From Polynucleobacter sp. (GTDB taxonomy: Bacteria > Pseudomonadota > Gammaproteobacteria > Burkholderiales > Burkholderiaceae): 9,924 nucleotides of DNA. Below, piece after piece: positions 1 through 6,887 of this stretch. The notes beneath the pieces are model-generated. The model was not told the origin of the DNA. It was given only the letters and a program-made list of their open reading frames with translations, and made no database searches. Within the stretch, counting starts at the first letter, position 1. Each line of letters opens with the position of its first letter. A program made the translations under genes and the position numbers. Location of the stretch: assembly GCA_023253245.1 (NCBI GenBank), contig JALRHB010000043.1:1-9924 (forward strand), in the 5' to 3' direction.

Positions 1-1
1 A

Positions 2-397
2 GGCCAGTTAGTCGGTGATTTTTTAGCTGGCAGAGCCTCTACTGAATTTGGAACTGTTTTACCATCATATAAGCCTGGGGTTCACCTGACAGATTTGGCT
101 GAAAGTTTGCCCTCATATGCTATTGAAGCAATACGTGAGGCTATTCCTGAATTTGAAAAGCAAATCAAAGGCTTTTCAATGAAGGATGCTGTACTTACCG
201 GTGTGGAGACTCGGACATCATCTCCCTTGCGAATTAGTAGAGGGGCCAACTTTCAGAGCCTGAATGTCAAAGGCCTTTACCCAGCAGGTGAAGGTGCTGG
301 TTATGCGGGTGGAATCTTGTCTGCAGGTGTTGATGGTATTAAAGTAGCAGAAGCAGTAGCCCTCGATTATCTTTCTTCAGAATTAGAGTTTTCATGA
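2..397 (+). CDS. NAD(P)/FAD-dependent dehydrogenase, COG2509 type (3' end only)
   Basis: The gene enters from the left edge, and only its last 131 codons are visible. The reading frame is open from base 2, so the TTG at 95 is an internal leucine codon and not a start. The C-terminal part carries the hallmark segment of the COG2509 FAD-dependent dehydrogenases. This is a GVETRTSSPLRI stretch, then GLYPAGEGAGYAGG followed by ILSAGVDGIKVAE, in which the glycine-rich loop closes the FAD site and the last helix packs on the flavin domain. The family is widespread but has no settled substrate. The TGA stop overlaps the ATG of hemN as ATGA, so the two genes are probably co-transcribed and translationally coupled. 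The Rossmann-type N-terminus lies outside the window. Family assignment is firm; function is unknown. Confidence 0.85.
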   Translation, partial: GQLVGDFLAGRASTEFGTVLPSYKPGVHLTDLAESLPSYAIEAIREAIPEFEKQIKGFSMKDAVLTGVETRTSSPLRISRGANFQSLNVKGLYPAGEGAGYAGGILSAGVDGIKVAEAVALDYLSSELEFS

Positions 398-1809
398 TCT
401 CTGTAGTGCAATCATCTCCCCAAGCTGAAAAAGAGGTGCTTTTCCATCCTGAGTTATTGCAAAAATTTGATATTAATGGACCTCGCTACACCTCTTACCC
501 AAGTGCCGACCGATTTCGTAGTGAATTTAATGAGCTGGACTATATTGGAGCTCTCAAACGCTTAGCTAAAGAAGCTGAGCCTGTTTCACTCTATTTTCAT
601 TTGCCGTTTTGCCCCAATATTTGCTACTACTGTGGTTGCAACAAAATCATTACGAAAGATCATGGGCGTAGTGCCAAGTACATTAAGTATTTGGCAAAAG
701 AAATGGCAATGGTATGTGCGCAGATGGGCGTTCAAGGAAAAATTCCCGTCACCCAGCTACATTGGGGCGGCGGTACGCCAACTTTCTTGTCGCACGAGGA
801 AATGACCGAGTTAATGCAACACACTCGAGAGCACTTTGAACTTCTACCAGACGGTGAGTACTCAATTGAGATCGATCCTCGCAGGGTAACTGAAGACGAT
901 ATTGCACTATTAGCAAAGCTTGGTTTCAATCGTATTAGCTTGGGAGTGCAGGATTTCAACTTGGCGGTTCAAGAAGCAGTTCACCGTGTACAGACGATTG
1001 AAGAGACTCAAGCGGTTATCGATTGGTCAAGAAAATATGGTTTTAAATCCAGAAGCATAGATCTAATCTATGGTTTACCAAAGCAAACCCCAAAAACTTT
1101 TAAAGAAACGGTTGATGCTGTTCTTAATATGAGTCCTGATCGTTTATCGGTATACAACTATGCGCATCTTCCGCATATCTTTAAGCCCCAGCGTAGGATC
1201 TCTGAAGCGGATTTACCTGGCGCCGCTGATAAGTTAGATATTTTGTCTAATACGATAGAGCGATTGGGTGAGGCAGGCTACCAATTTATCGGCATGGATC
1301 ATTTTGCTAAGCCTGATGATGAATTAGCAATTGCCCAGAAAGAAGGCAGGCTTCATCGTAATTTTCAGGGCTACTCCACGCAGGCTGAGTGCGATCTCTT
1401 GGCTTTTGGAATTTCATCGATTGGGAAGGTGGATGACTGTTACTCACAAAATGTACGCACTTTAGATGAATACTATGAATCTATAGATCGTGGGCATTTG
1501 CCGACACTCAGAGGCTTGCAGCTAGATCAAGATGATTTATTGCGCCGCGAGTTAATCGGGGAGTTAATGTGCCAATTTGCCTTAGATACAGAGCGTTTTG
1601 GCCAGTCTCATCAAATTGATTTTGCAACTTATTTCAAGCCTGAAATTGAAGAGCTTAAAACCCTCGAGGAGTCTGGACTGCTCGAGTGGGATGGAGCAAC
1701 CATGACTGTTCCCATTAAAGGCCGCTTACTGGCAAGAAGGGTCGCGATGACTTTTGATCGTCACCTCAGAGAATCTCAAGCTAGAGGAACTTACTCTAAG
1801 GTTTTGTAA
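394..1809 (+). CDS. hemN: Oxygen-independent coproporphyrinogen III oxidase (radical SAM)
   Basis: This cytoplasmic radical SAM enzyme decarboxylates two propionate side chains of coproporphyrinogen III to give protoporphyrinogen IX. It is the oxygen-free route of haem synthesis. The protein has 471 residues, close to the roughly 457 of the E. coli enzyme. The N-terminal signature GPRYTSYPSADRF is at about residues 29-41. The cluster motif supplies Cys73, Cys77 and Cys80 for the 4Fe-4S cluster plus Cys82. Tyr67 lies six residues before Cys73, as the functional tyrosine does in the E. coli enzyme. The SAM-binding GGGTPT is at 125-130. These features separate HemN from the HemW-like paralogues, which lack the RYTSYP region. 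The ATG overlaps the previous stop, and an AGAG five bases upstream is a weak ribosome binding site. No good FNR box is visible just upstream, so its promoter is probably further left, before the preceding gene. Confidence 0.96.
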   Translation: MISVVQSSPQAEKEVLFHPELLQKFDINGPRYTSYPSADRFRSEFNELDYIGALKRLAKEAEPVSLYFHLPFCPNICYYCGCNKIITKDHGRSAKYIKYLAKEMAMVCAQMGVQGKIPVTQLHWGGGTPTFLSHEEMTELMQHTREHFELLPDGEYSIEIDPRRVTEDDIALLAKLGFNRISLGVQDFNLAVQEAVHRVQTIEETQAVIDWSRKYGFKSRSIDLIYGLPKQTPKTFKETVDAVLNMSPDRLSVYNYAHLPHIFKPQRRISEADLPGAADKLDILSNTIERLGEAGYQFIGMDHFAKPDDELAIAQKEGRLHRNFQGYSTQAECDLLAFGISSIGKVDDCYSQNVRTLDEYYESIDRGHLPTLRGLQLDQDDLLRRELIGELMCQFALDTERFGQSHQIDFATYFKPEIEELKTLEESGLLEWDGATMTVPIKGRLLARRVAMTFDRHLRESQARGTYSKVL

Positions 1810-1834
1810 GGGAAATAACAAAATTGTGGTCAAT

Positions 1835-1848
1835 TTGATCCAGATCAA
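1835..1848. promoter_or_regulatory. Perfect FNR/Anr box, upstream copy
   Basis: The sequence TTGATccagATCAA matches the FNR/Anr consensus TTGAT-N4-ATCAA at all ten defined bases. It lies 26 bases after the hemN stop and is centred 72 bases before the second box. If ompW starts transcription near 1955, this copy would sit at about -113.5. It would then be an auxiliary activating or repressing site, or it could serve a separate upstream promoter. Which regulator binds (FNR, Anr or Dnr) cannot be told from the site. Confidence 0.8.
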
Positions 1849-1906
1849 AAACCCATCAACATCCTGTTGCTTTTAAGCCAAGAGGAAAATTTCGCTATCT
1901 TGTCAT

Positions 1907-1920
1907 TTGATTTGTATCAA
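1907..1920. promoter_or_regulatory. Perfect FNR/Anr box, ompW-proximal copy
   Basis: The sequence TTGATttgtATCAA is a second full match to the FNR/Anr consensus, centred at 1913.5. A class II FNR site is centred at -41.5, which predicts transcription start at about 1955 and a -10 hexamer at 1943-1948. The bases there are GAAAAT, matching TATAAT at four of six positions. The predicted leader of about 29 bases is plausible. ompW of enteric bacteria is known to be FNR-controlled, which supports the reading. Confidence 0.85.
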
Positions 1921-1942
1921 AATGCCATCCCCATATCAGTTT

Positions 1943-1955
1943 GAAAATAGACCCA
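1943..1955 (+). promoter_or_regulatory. Predicted class II FNR-dependent promoter of ompW (-10 to +1)
   Basis: The -10 candidate GAAAAT (1943-1948) was located by geometry from the FNR box centred at 1913.5, with start predicted near 1955. There is no convincing -35 TTGACA, as expected when an activator overlaps the -35 region. Immediately after the predicted start, ATCAAaTTGAT at 1955-1965 is an 11-base palindrome made of the two FNR half-sites in reversed order. Its meaning is unclear. Confidence 0.5.
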
Positions 1956-1983
1956 TCAAATTGATAACAAAAGGGAAAACATC

Positions 1984-2601
1984 ATGCGTATTAAATCTCT
2001 CGTAGCAGCAATTGCAGCGGTAGCTTCTTTAGCCCCAGTTGCAGCACAGGCTCAGTCCTCAAGTGATAATCCATGGATGGTGCGTGCACGGGCTGTATAC
2101 ACGGATTGGCAAAATGGACAGGCAAATGGTCTAGATGCTTATAACATCACAGCTCAAAAAGGCTGGATCCCAGAGTTAGATATTTCCTACTTTTTTACTA
2201 AAAATATTGCGACTGAATTGGTGTTGACCTACCCTCAGAATGTAAATATCAATGTAGGTGGAAACAAGCAAGGCACAATTAAAGCCTTACCTCCATCACT
2301 TGTATTGCAATATCACTTTACGGACCTTGGTGCCTTTAAGCCGTATGTTGGCGCAGGTGTAAATTACACAATATTTAGCGATCGAAATAATATCCTCAAC
2401 GGCGCAGCTTCTGTTAGTCAATCAAGTTTTGGCGTAGTGGGTCAGATTGGCGCGGACTATATGTTTGACAAAAATTGGGGTGTTAACGTTGACGTTAAAT
2501 ACATCACGATGAGTACTGATGTCACATTGAATGGCGCGAACATTGGCAAACTCAACCTTAATCCGTGGACTCCAGGTGTTGGTGTAACTTACAAGTTCTA
2601 A
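1984..2601 (+). CDS. ompW: OmpW family outer-membrane beta-barrel protein
   Basis: The product is a 205-residue small outer-membrane barrel of the OmpW family, close to the 212 residues of E. coli OmpW. This family forms an eight-stranded barrel with a hydrophobic channel thought to pass small hydrophobic compounds. An Sec signal peptide is clear: basic MRIK, a hydrophobic Ala/Val stretch and a signal peptidase I site AQA at 21-23. The mature protein starts QSSSDNPWMVRAR, the family's typical first strand. Later segments alternate polar and apolar residues, e.g. LDISYFFTKNIATEL near 65-79 and FKPYVGAGVNYTIF near 118-131. The chain ends TPGVGVTYKF with the terminal phenylalanine recognised by the BAM complex. 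AAGGGA seven bases before the ATG is a good ribosome binding site. Two FNR boxes upstream predict induction at low oxygen. Confidence 0.93.
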   Translation: MRIKSLVAAIAAVASLAPVAAQAQSSSDNPWMVRARAVYTDWQNGQANGLDAYNITAQKGWIPELDISYFFTKNIATELVLTYPQNVNINVGGNKQGTIKALPPSLVLQYHFTDLGAFKPYVGAGVNYTIFSDRNNILNGAASVSQSSFGVVGQIGADYMFDKNWGVNVDVKYITMSTDVTLNGANIGKLNLNPWTPGVGVTYKF

Positions 2602-2624
2602 GAATTCAGTTCTTGGTCCCTGAT

Positions 2625-2653
2625 ATAGAGTCCCTCAGGGGCTCTATTTTTTT
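2625..2653 (+). terminator. Intrinsic terminator of ompW
   Basis: ATAGAGTCCC (2625-2634) pairs with GGGGCTCTAT (2638-2647) across a TCA loop, giving a ten-pair stem with one G-U wobble. A run of T follows at 2647-2653. The T-run lies on the plus strand only, so it ends the ompW transcript just before the convergent gene that stops at 2657. Confidence 0.9.
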
Positions 2654-2656
2654 GCC

Positions 2657-3256
2657 TTAGGATTTGCTGAGGTGATTAATAAGCTTATCGAACCTATCTT
2701 GGTCAAAATGTAAATTATTGAAGCGCTCAATAGATGGATGATTAGGCGGTTCAACTCTACGCTTGATATATTGATCCCAATGTTTAAGTTTCCATTCATC
2801 TCTGGGGTCGGCACGTTTTTCCATGCGATGTTTGGCTTCATTTGCATCAAGGTCAATCCATGCGATGCGGATGCTTGTCTCCTTGGCTAGCCCTAGAGCT
2901 TGCGCATTAAACATCCTGCCACTTTGGATCTCGCTAGAAAAGGGACCCACTAAAACGACATTGACACCTAACTCAAGGTTTTCTTTAGCAATCGCGAGAA
3001 GACCTGAGTACTCCCAGTCACGGAGATTTTTTAGATAGTATGGGCTATCACGATCATTGGGGTTATTTGTCGTGATTTTCATGACGTGGGAACTAAATGC
3101 ACCATAGACGGTATCTTTATCCAGAAAGAAAAAATCTTCCCCGGTTTTTTCCACGATAAGAGGTAATGCTCTTTTGGCTAGAGTGGATTTGCCAGTTCCT
3201 GCGTGACCTGCAAAGAGGATGAGGCGCGGGGCAGAGGTAGATAATTTACAGGTCAT
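2657..3256 (-). CDS. P-loop ATP-binding protein, small-molecule kinase-like (AAA_33-type)
   Basis: I do not recognise a specific gene. The 199-residue protein begins with a beta strand LILFAG and a Walker A loop GHAGTGKST at 17-25. LDKDT at 45-49 and a second strand VVLVGPFSS at 100-108 follow. The IDLDANEAKHRMEKRADPRD segment (134-153) has arginines at 144, 148 and 152, as in the lid of gluconate, shikimate or tRNA-type kinases. This architecture fits the P-loop kinase families that phosphorylate a small metabolite, nucleoside or tRNA. The substrate is unknown. I prefer the ATG at 3256, preceded by AAGAGA, over an in-frame TTG at 3277 that would add seven residues. It stands alone: it is convergent with ompW and divergent from the ABC-F gene, with no partner to suggest a pathway. 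Confidence 0.8.
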   Translation of the reverse strand: MTCKLSTSAPRLILFAGHAGTGKSTLAKRALPLIVEKTGEDFFFLDKDTVYGAFSSHVMKITTNNPNDRDSPYYLKNLRDWEYSGLLAIAKENLELGVNVVLVGPFSSEIQSGRMFNAQALGLAKETSIRIAWIDLDANEAKHRMEKRADPRDEWKLKHWDQYIKRRVEPPNHPSIERFNNLHFDQDRFDKLINHLSKS

Positions 3257-3310
3257 TGTTCTCTTAGTTTGCCTCAAAAGCCTTAATCATTTCTACTTCC
3301 TAATCCCATA

Positions 3311-3322
3311 TTTTCTAGAAAA
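3311..3322. promoter_or_regulatory. 12-base perfect palindrome between divergent genes
   Basis: TTTTCTAGAAAA is its own reverse complement. It sits in the 101-base space between the divergent kinase-like and ABC-F genes, where an operator shared by both promoters could lie. It is short and AT-rich, so chance is a real alternative. No regulator is identified. Confidence 0.3.
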
Positions 3323-3357
3323 GACCTTAATTTTGATGAAGTGACGATAATGTCGCC

Positions 3358-5256
3358 ATGGCTTTAATCGTACTCACTGATGCAAAACTGGCTTTTGGCC
3401 ATGTTGATCTCCTTGCTAACACCGCTTTTTCTCTCGAATCAGGGGAGCGGGTTGGTTTAATTGGTCGAAATGGCACCGGCAAGTCTTCCCTTCTGAAGAT
3501 TCTGGCTGGCATTGAAAAGATGGATGATGGACTCTTGCAATATCAGCAAGGGCTGCGGATTGCATATGTTCCTCAGGAGCCTATTTTTGCGGCAGAAGAA
3601 ACGGTGTTTGATGCTGTTTCTCAGGGGGTTGCTCAAGCAAAGGCTCTGCGAGAAGAATATGAGGCTCTCAGTATTGGGGAATGGAATGATGCCTCTCATC
3701 ATCGTTTGGACGAAGTGCAGTCGCAATTAGAGGCTCTGGGCGGCTGGAATTGGGAGCAGCGGGTGCATGAAACTTTGGATCGTTTGCATTTGGAGGCAGA
3801 GGTCAAAATAAGTGCTTTGTCGGGAGGCACTAAAAAACGGGTTGCTTTAGCTCGTGCACTTGTAGAGATGCCAGACGTCCTGTTGCTTGATGAGCCCACC
3901 AACCACTTGGATCTAGATTCAATTGCTTGGCTAGAAGAATTGCTTAAAGAGTATCAGGGCTCCGTTGTTTTAATTACCCATGATCGAGCATTTTTGGATA
4001 ACGTCTCTACCCAAATTGTTGAGCTTGACAGAGGTATTCTGCGTAGCTATCCAGGTAACTTCTCCGCTTATGAGGGGCTTAAAGAGCAAGAGCTCAATGC
4101 AGAATCTCTTGCTAATGCTAGGGCAGATAAGTTACTAGCCCAAGAAGAAATTTGGATCAGAAAAGGGGTAGAAGCGAGGCGTACAAGAAGTGTAGCAAGA
4201 ATAGCTCGACTAGAAAATCTGCGAGCAAGTCGTGCGCAGCGTCGTGATGCTATGGGCCAAGTCAAGCTGGCAGTATCAGCCGGCGACCGTAGTGGAAAAA
4301 TTGTTGCTGATCTTCAGAACGTCACTAAGTCATATGGTGATCGCGTGATTGTGAAGGATTTCACAGCAACCATTTTGCGAGGAGATAAGGTAGGACTATT
4401 AGGTCCTAATGGCGCTGGTAAAACTACTTTACTTAAGCTCATTTTAGGAGCAATTGCCCCAGATTCTGGAGCCGTCACAATGGGAACTCGAATTGAGGTG
4501 GCCTATTTTGATCAAATGCGAGAAGGCTTAGATCTCAATGCTTCATTAGAAGATTACATTAGCCCAGGTAGTGAGTGGATCGAGATCAATGGCAACAAAA
4601 AACATGTCAAAAGCTATCTGAGTGATTTCTTATTCGCACCAGAGCGTACTAACTCACCAGTGAGCACTCTATCTGGCGGCGAACGAAATCGTCTTCTCTT
4701 GGCGAGGCTATTTGCTAGGCCAGCAAATGTACTAGTTCTTGATGAGCCGACTAATGACTTGGATATTGATACTCTAGATTTACTTGAGCAAATGCTGCAA
4801 GACTACAAGGGAACTGTATTTCTGGTTAGTCATGATCGCTACTTCTTGGATAACGTCGTTACTAGCATCATTGCACATGAGGGTGATGGGTTTTGGCGTG
4901 AGTATGAAGGGGGTTATGAAGACTGGAAAATTCAGAAAGCCCGCTCAGATAAGATTCGTGCCGCCAATAACGCCCCTAAATCCAGCGAGAAGGTGGAAGC
5001 TAAGCCTGTTGCTGTTAAATCTGGCGTGCAAAAGCTCAACGGTAAAGAGCGCCAGGAGTTGGAGTTGTTACCCTCGCAAATTGAGGCTTTAGAAATTGAG
5101 CAAGCGGATATTGGGATCGCGATGAGTAATCCTGATCTTTATAAGAATGAACCAGAGCTTGCCGCAAGTATGCAGGCGCGTTTATCTGAAATTACTGCTG
5201 ATTTAGATGCCAAGCTTGAGCGCTGGGAGTTTTTATTGAGTCGCTCTGAAACTTAA
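3358..5256 (+). CDS. uup: ABC-F family ATPase, Uup type
   Basis: This is a soluble protein with two ATP-binding cassettes and no membrane domain. ABC-F proteins act on the ribosome, and Uup is also linked to DNA-related phenotypes such as transposon excision in E. coli. Length is 632 residues against 635 for E. coli Uup. Cassette 1 has Walker A GRNGTGKS (36-43), signature LSGGT (154-158), Walker B LLLDEPTNH (175-183) and THDR (207-210). The linker, about 240-310, is helical and rich in Arg and Glu, as in the P-site-reaching arm. Cassette 2 has GPNGAGKT (349-356), LSGGE (438-442), LVLDEPTND (459-467) and SHDR (491-494). A charged tail of about 545-628 fits Uup's C-terminal coiled coil. Both catalytic glutamates (179, 463) are present, so both sites should hydrolyse ATP. 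No Shine-Dalgarno sequence precedes the ATG. The stop overlaps the convergent permease stop. Confidence 0.93.
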   Translation: MALIVLTDAKLAFGHVDLLANTAFSLESGERVGLIGRNGTGKSSLLKILAGIEKMDDGLLQYQQGLRIAYVPQEPIFAAEETVFDAVSQGVAQAKALREEYEALSIGEWNDASHHRLDEVQSQLEALGGWNWEQRVHETLDRLHLEAEVKISALSGGTKKRVALARALVEMPDVLLLDEPTNHLDLDSIAWLEELLKEYQGSVVLITHDRAFLDNVSTQIVELDRGILRSYPGNFSAYEGLKEQELNAESLANARADKLLAQEEIWIRKGVEARRTRSVARIARLENLRASRAQRRDAMGQVKLAVSAGDRSGKIVADLQNVTKSYGDRVIVKDFTATILRGDKVGLLGPNGAGKTTLLKLILGAIAPDSGAVTMGTRIEVAYFDQMREGLDLNASLEDYISPGSEWIEINGNKKHVKSYLSDFLFAPERTNSPVSTLSGGERNRLLLARLFARPANVLVLDEPTNDLDIDTLDLLEQMLQDYKGTVFLVSHDRYFLDNVVTSIIAHEGDGFWREYEGGYEDWKIQKARSDKIRAANNAPKSSEKVEAKPVAVKSGVQKLNGKERQELELLPSQIEALEIEQADIGIAMSNPDLYKNEPELAASMQARLSEITADLDAKLERWEFLLSRSET

Positions 5257-6560
5257 TTTAATTGAGTATGTTTTGATTTGAGTCGAGCAAGACCCTCAAT
5301 TAGAAATGATCCAAGTAAAGCAATTAATAGTGCAATGGCGCTCGAGGGGGAGTTCTTGATGGTGTTGAGCATTAATGATGAGAAAAGGGTCAAATTAATC
5401 ACAATAGCGAACCATAGAATTTTACGGCTTGCACCAGTCTTCTGTGAAATGCGGATATGGCCATAGGTAATGGCCGCATATACCAGCAGGAAAGCGAGGC
5501 TGGCCATCTGCCCAACTTCATTAAGCGGAAATACTAGAGCCAGAGCAATCACGCCAAAGGATGAAACAGTGAGTGCTCGTAAGTTATTTTTAAGAACGCT
5601 ACTACCCAAAGCGCTTGAAATGGTGATCTTTTGCGCTACATCAGCTGCAATATTCGAGGCAGCAAAAATAGTGGCATTGACTGCAGCTGCGCAAGCTAGC
5701 AAGGCAGAGATACTAATGACAATAAATCCAAACTTACCAGCAACAATTTGAGCGGCTACCGCAAGAACATGACCGCTACTTATTTGTATTGAATTTAGTG
5801 GCATCAATAGTACTATTGATGTGCTCACTGCAATATAGGCGACGGTCACTAAAATTAAGGCCAAAAACATTGCCAAGGGTAACTCTTTTTGAGGGCTTTT
5901 CATGGCTGAAGAGGAGTTGGTGACGACCCCAAAGCCTTGAAAGTTGATATACAAAATACCTGCGGCAATGGCTATACCCTCAATGGAACCTCCATCCATT
6001 TGAAAGGTCCTGAAATTCACTTGATCAAAACCCATTACTGAGAATAGTAATAGGCTAATGACCACTAAACCAATTGCAAAGGTTTCAGCTTTGCCGACTA
6101 GACTTGGCCCAAGTAGATTAATAAAAGTGCAGATTAAGATCAGCGCTGTTGTGATGCATTTGAGCGTAGTGTGAGAGAGGTTGCCGCCAAAGAGACTATT
6201 GGTGTATTCCACAAAGCCAGCGGCATATAGTGCTGCAGCAATCAGATAGGCAATGTATTGAAAAATATTGAGACCACCTGAAATAATTCCGGGGCCAAAG
6301 CTCATCACAGTAAAGGTGGCTGCTCCACCGCTACTTGGAAAGGTGGAGCCTAACTTTGCATAAGAATAGACGGAAAACGATGCTGCGATCGCTCCAACTA
6401 AAAATGCTAAAGGCACAAGGGTGCCAGCGTGTGAGCTGGCCAGCCCCAATAGGGAGTAGAGGCCTGCCCCCATCATTCCACCAATACCTAGGGCGGTAGC
6501 GGAAAATAAACTGATGTCTTTATTTTGCTTGAGATTCTGCTTTAGTAATTCTGTGCTCAA
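5253..6560 (-). CDS. APC-superfamily amino acid permease
   Basis: This is an inner-membrane transporter of the amino acid-polyamine-organocation superfamily, 435 residues with about 12 hydrophobic segments. The first membrane helix carries GIGGMMGAGLY (25-35), the unwound substrate-binding GxG motif of APC carriers. FPSSGGA at 74-80 is the usual loop after helix 2. ILYINFQGFG (202-211) corresponds to the broken helix 6. The substrate cannot be read from the sequence; an amino acid taken up by proton coupling is the default. The start is a TTG at 6560, five bases after the cbpM stop, with a weak AGG nine bases upstream. The first internal ATG codons fall inside helix 1, so they cannot be the start. 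The close spacing suggests co-transcription with the chaperone pair. No terminator is visible, because the gene ends within the ABC-F stop codon. Confidence 0.88.
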   Translation of the reverse strand: MSTELLKQNLKQNKDISLFSATALGIGGMMGAGLYSLLGLASSHAGTLVPLAFLVGAIAASFSVYSYAKLGSTFPSSGGAATFTVMSFGPGIISGGLNIFQYIAYLIAAALYAAGFVEYTNSLFGGNLSHTTLKCITTALILICTFINLLGPSLVGKAETFAIGLVVISLLLFSVMGFDQVNFRTFQMDGGSIEGIAIAAGILYINFQGFGVVTNSSSAMKSPQKELPLAMFLALILVTVAYIAVSTSIVLLMPLNSIQISSGHVLAVAAQIVAGKFGFIVISISALLACAAAVNATIFAASNIAADVAQKITISSALGSSVLKNNLRALTVSSFGVIALALVFPLNEVGQMASLAFLLVYAAITYGHIRISQKTGASRKILWFAIVINLTLFSSLMLNTIKNSPSSAIALLIALLGSFLIEGLARLKSKHTQLN

Positions 6561-6565
6561 TAGGA

Positions 6566-6883
6566 TTAGCCTAGATTTTGACGTTGTAATTGATTACGTA
6601 AACGAGAGATTTCCTCGAGAAGGTCCAGTGCCAGGGCAACCCCAGGTATGTTGAGTTCAAGATCATTGGTAAGTCTAGCGGCTGTTTTTGCGCGACGCAA
6701 AGATTCACCGCTAAAGCGCCAATCCTCTGGTGAGGATCCAGCGGGGCTTAGGACGCCCTCTGCAACCCAAGACATGATGAGCTCCTCGGGGGTGCGTGCT
6801 GCCTGAGATAGCTCAACAATGCTCATGTGAACTTCATCCTCAACAATTGCGCCTTCTATCCAAGTGATGTGAGTCTGTGTCAT
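6566..6883 (-). CDS. cbpM: Chaperone modulator CbpM (MerR-like)
   Basis: The 105-residue protein matches the CbpM family, which binds the J-domain of CbpA and blocks its stimulation of DnaK; E. coli CbpM has about 101 residues. The N-terminal half, with SIVELSQAARTPEELIMSWVAEGVL at 21-45 read as a MerR-type helix-turn-helix, is followed by a short DWRFSGESLRR wing. The second half (67-98) is a long amphipathic helix, LTNDLELNIPGVALALDLLEEI, typical of CbpM. The ATG lies four bases after the dnaJ-like stop, and the ribosome binding bases (AAGGGATAAG) overlap the end of that gene. The location directly after a cbpA-like gene confirms the assignment. DNA binding is not the family's known main role despite the MerR-like fold. 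Confidence 0.9.
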   Translation of the reverse strand: MTQTHITWIEGAIVEDEVHMSIVELSQAARTPEELIMSWVAEGVLSPAGSSPEDWRFSGESLRRAKTAARLTNDLELNIPGVALALDLLEEISRLRNQLQRQNLG

Positions 6884-6887
6884 CTTC

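Noticed and set aside
328..341. FNR-like TTGATGGTATTAAA upstream of hemN
   Set aside because: Only the left half-site matches; the right half has three of five bases. It lies inside the coding sequence of the FAD dehydrogenase.
1857..1874. CAACA-TCC-TGTTG hairpin followed by CTTTT after hemN, as a hemN terminator
   Set aside because: The stem has only five mostly A-T pairs and a short T-run, and it lies between the two FNR boxes. Too weak to call; hemN transcripts may read into ompW.
5259..5302. Inverted repeat TAATTGAG ... CTCAATTA at the end of the permease gene, as a terminator
   Set aside because: The arms are separated by 28 bases, are AT-rich and have no T-run on either side. Probably chance within coding DNA.
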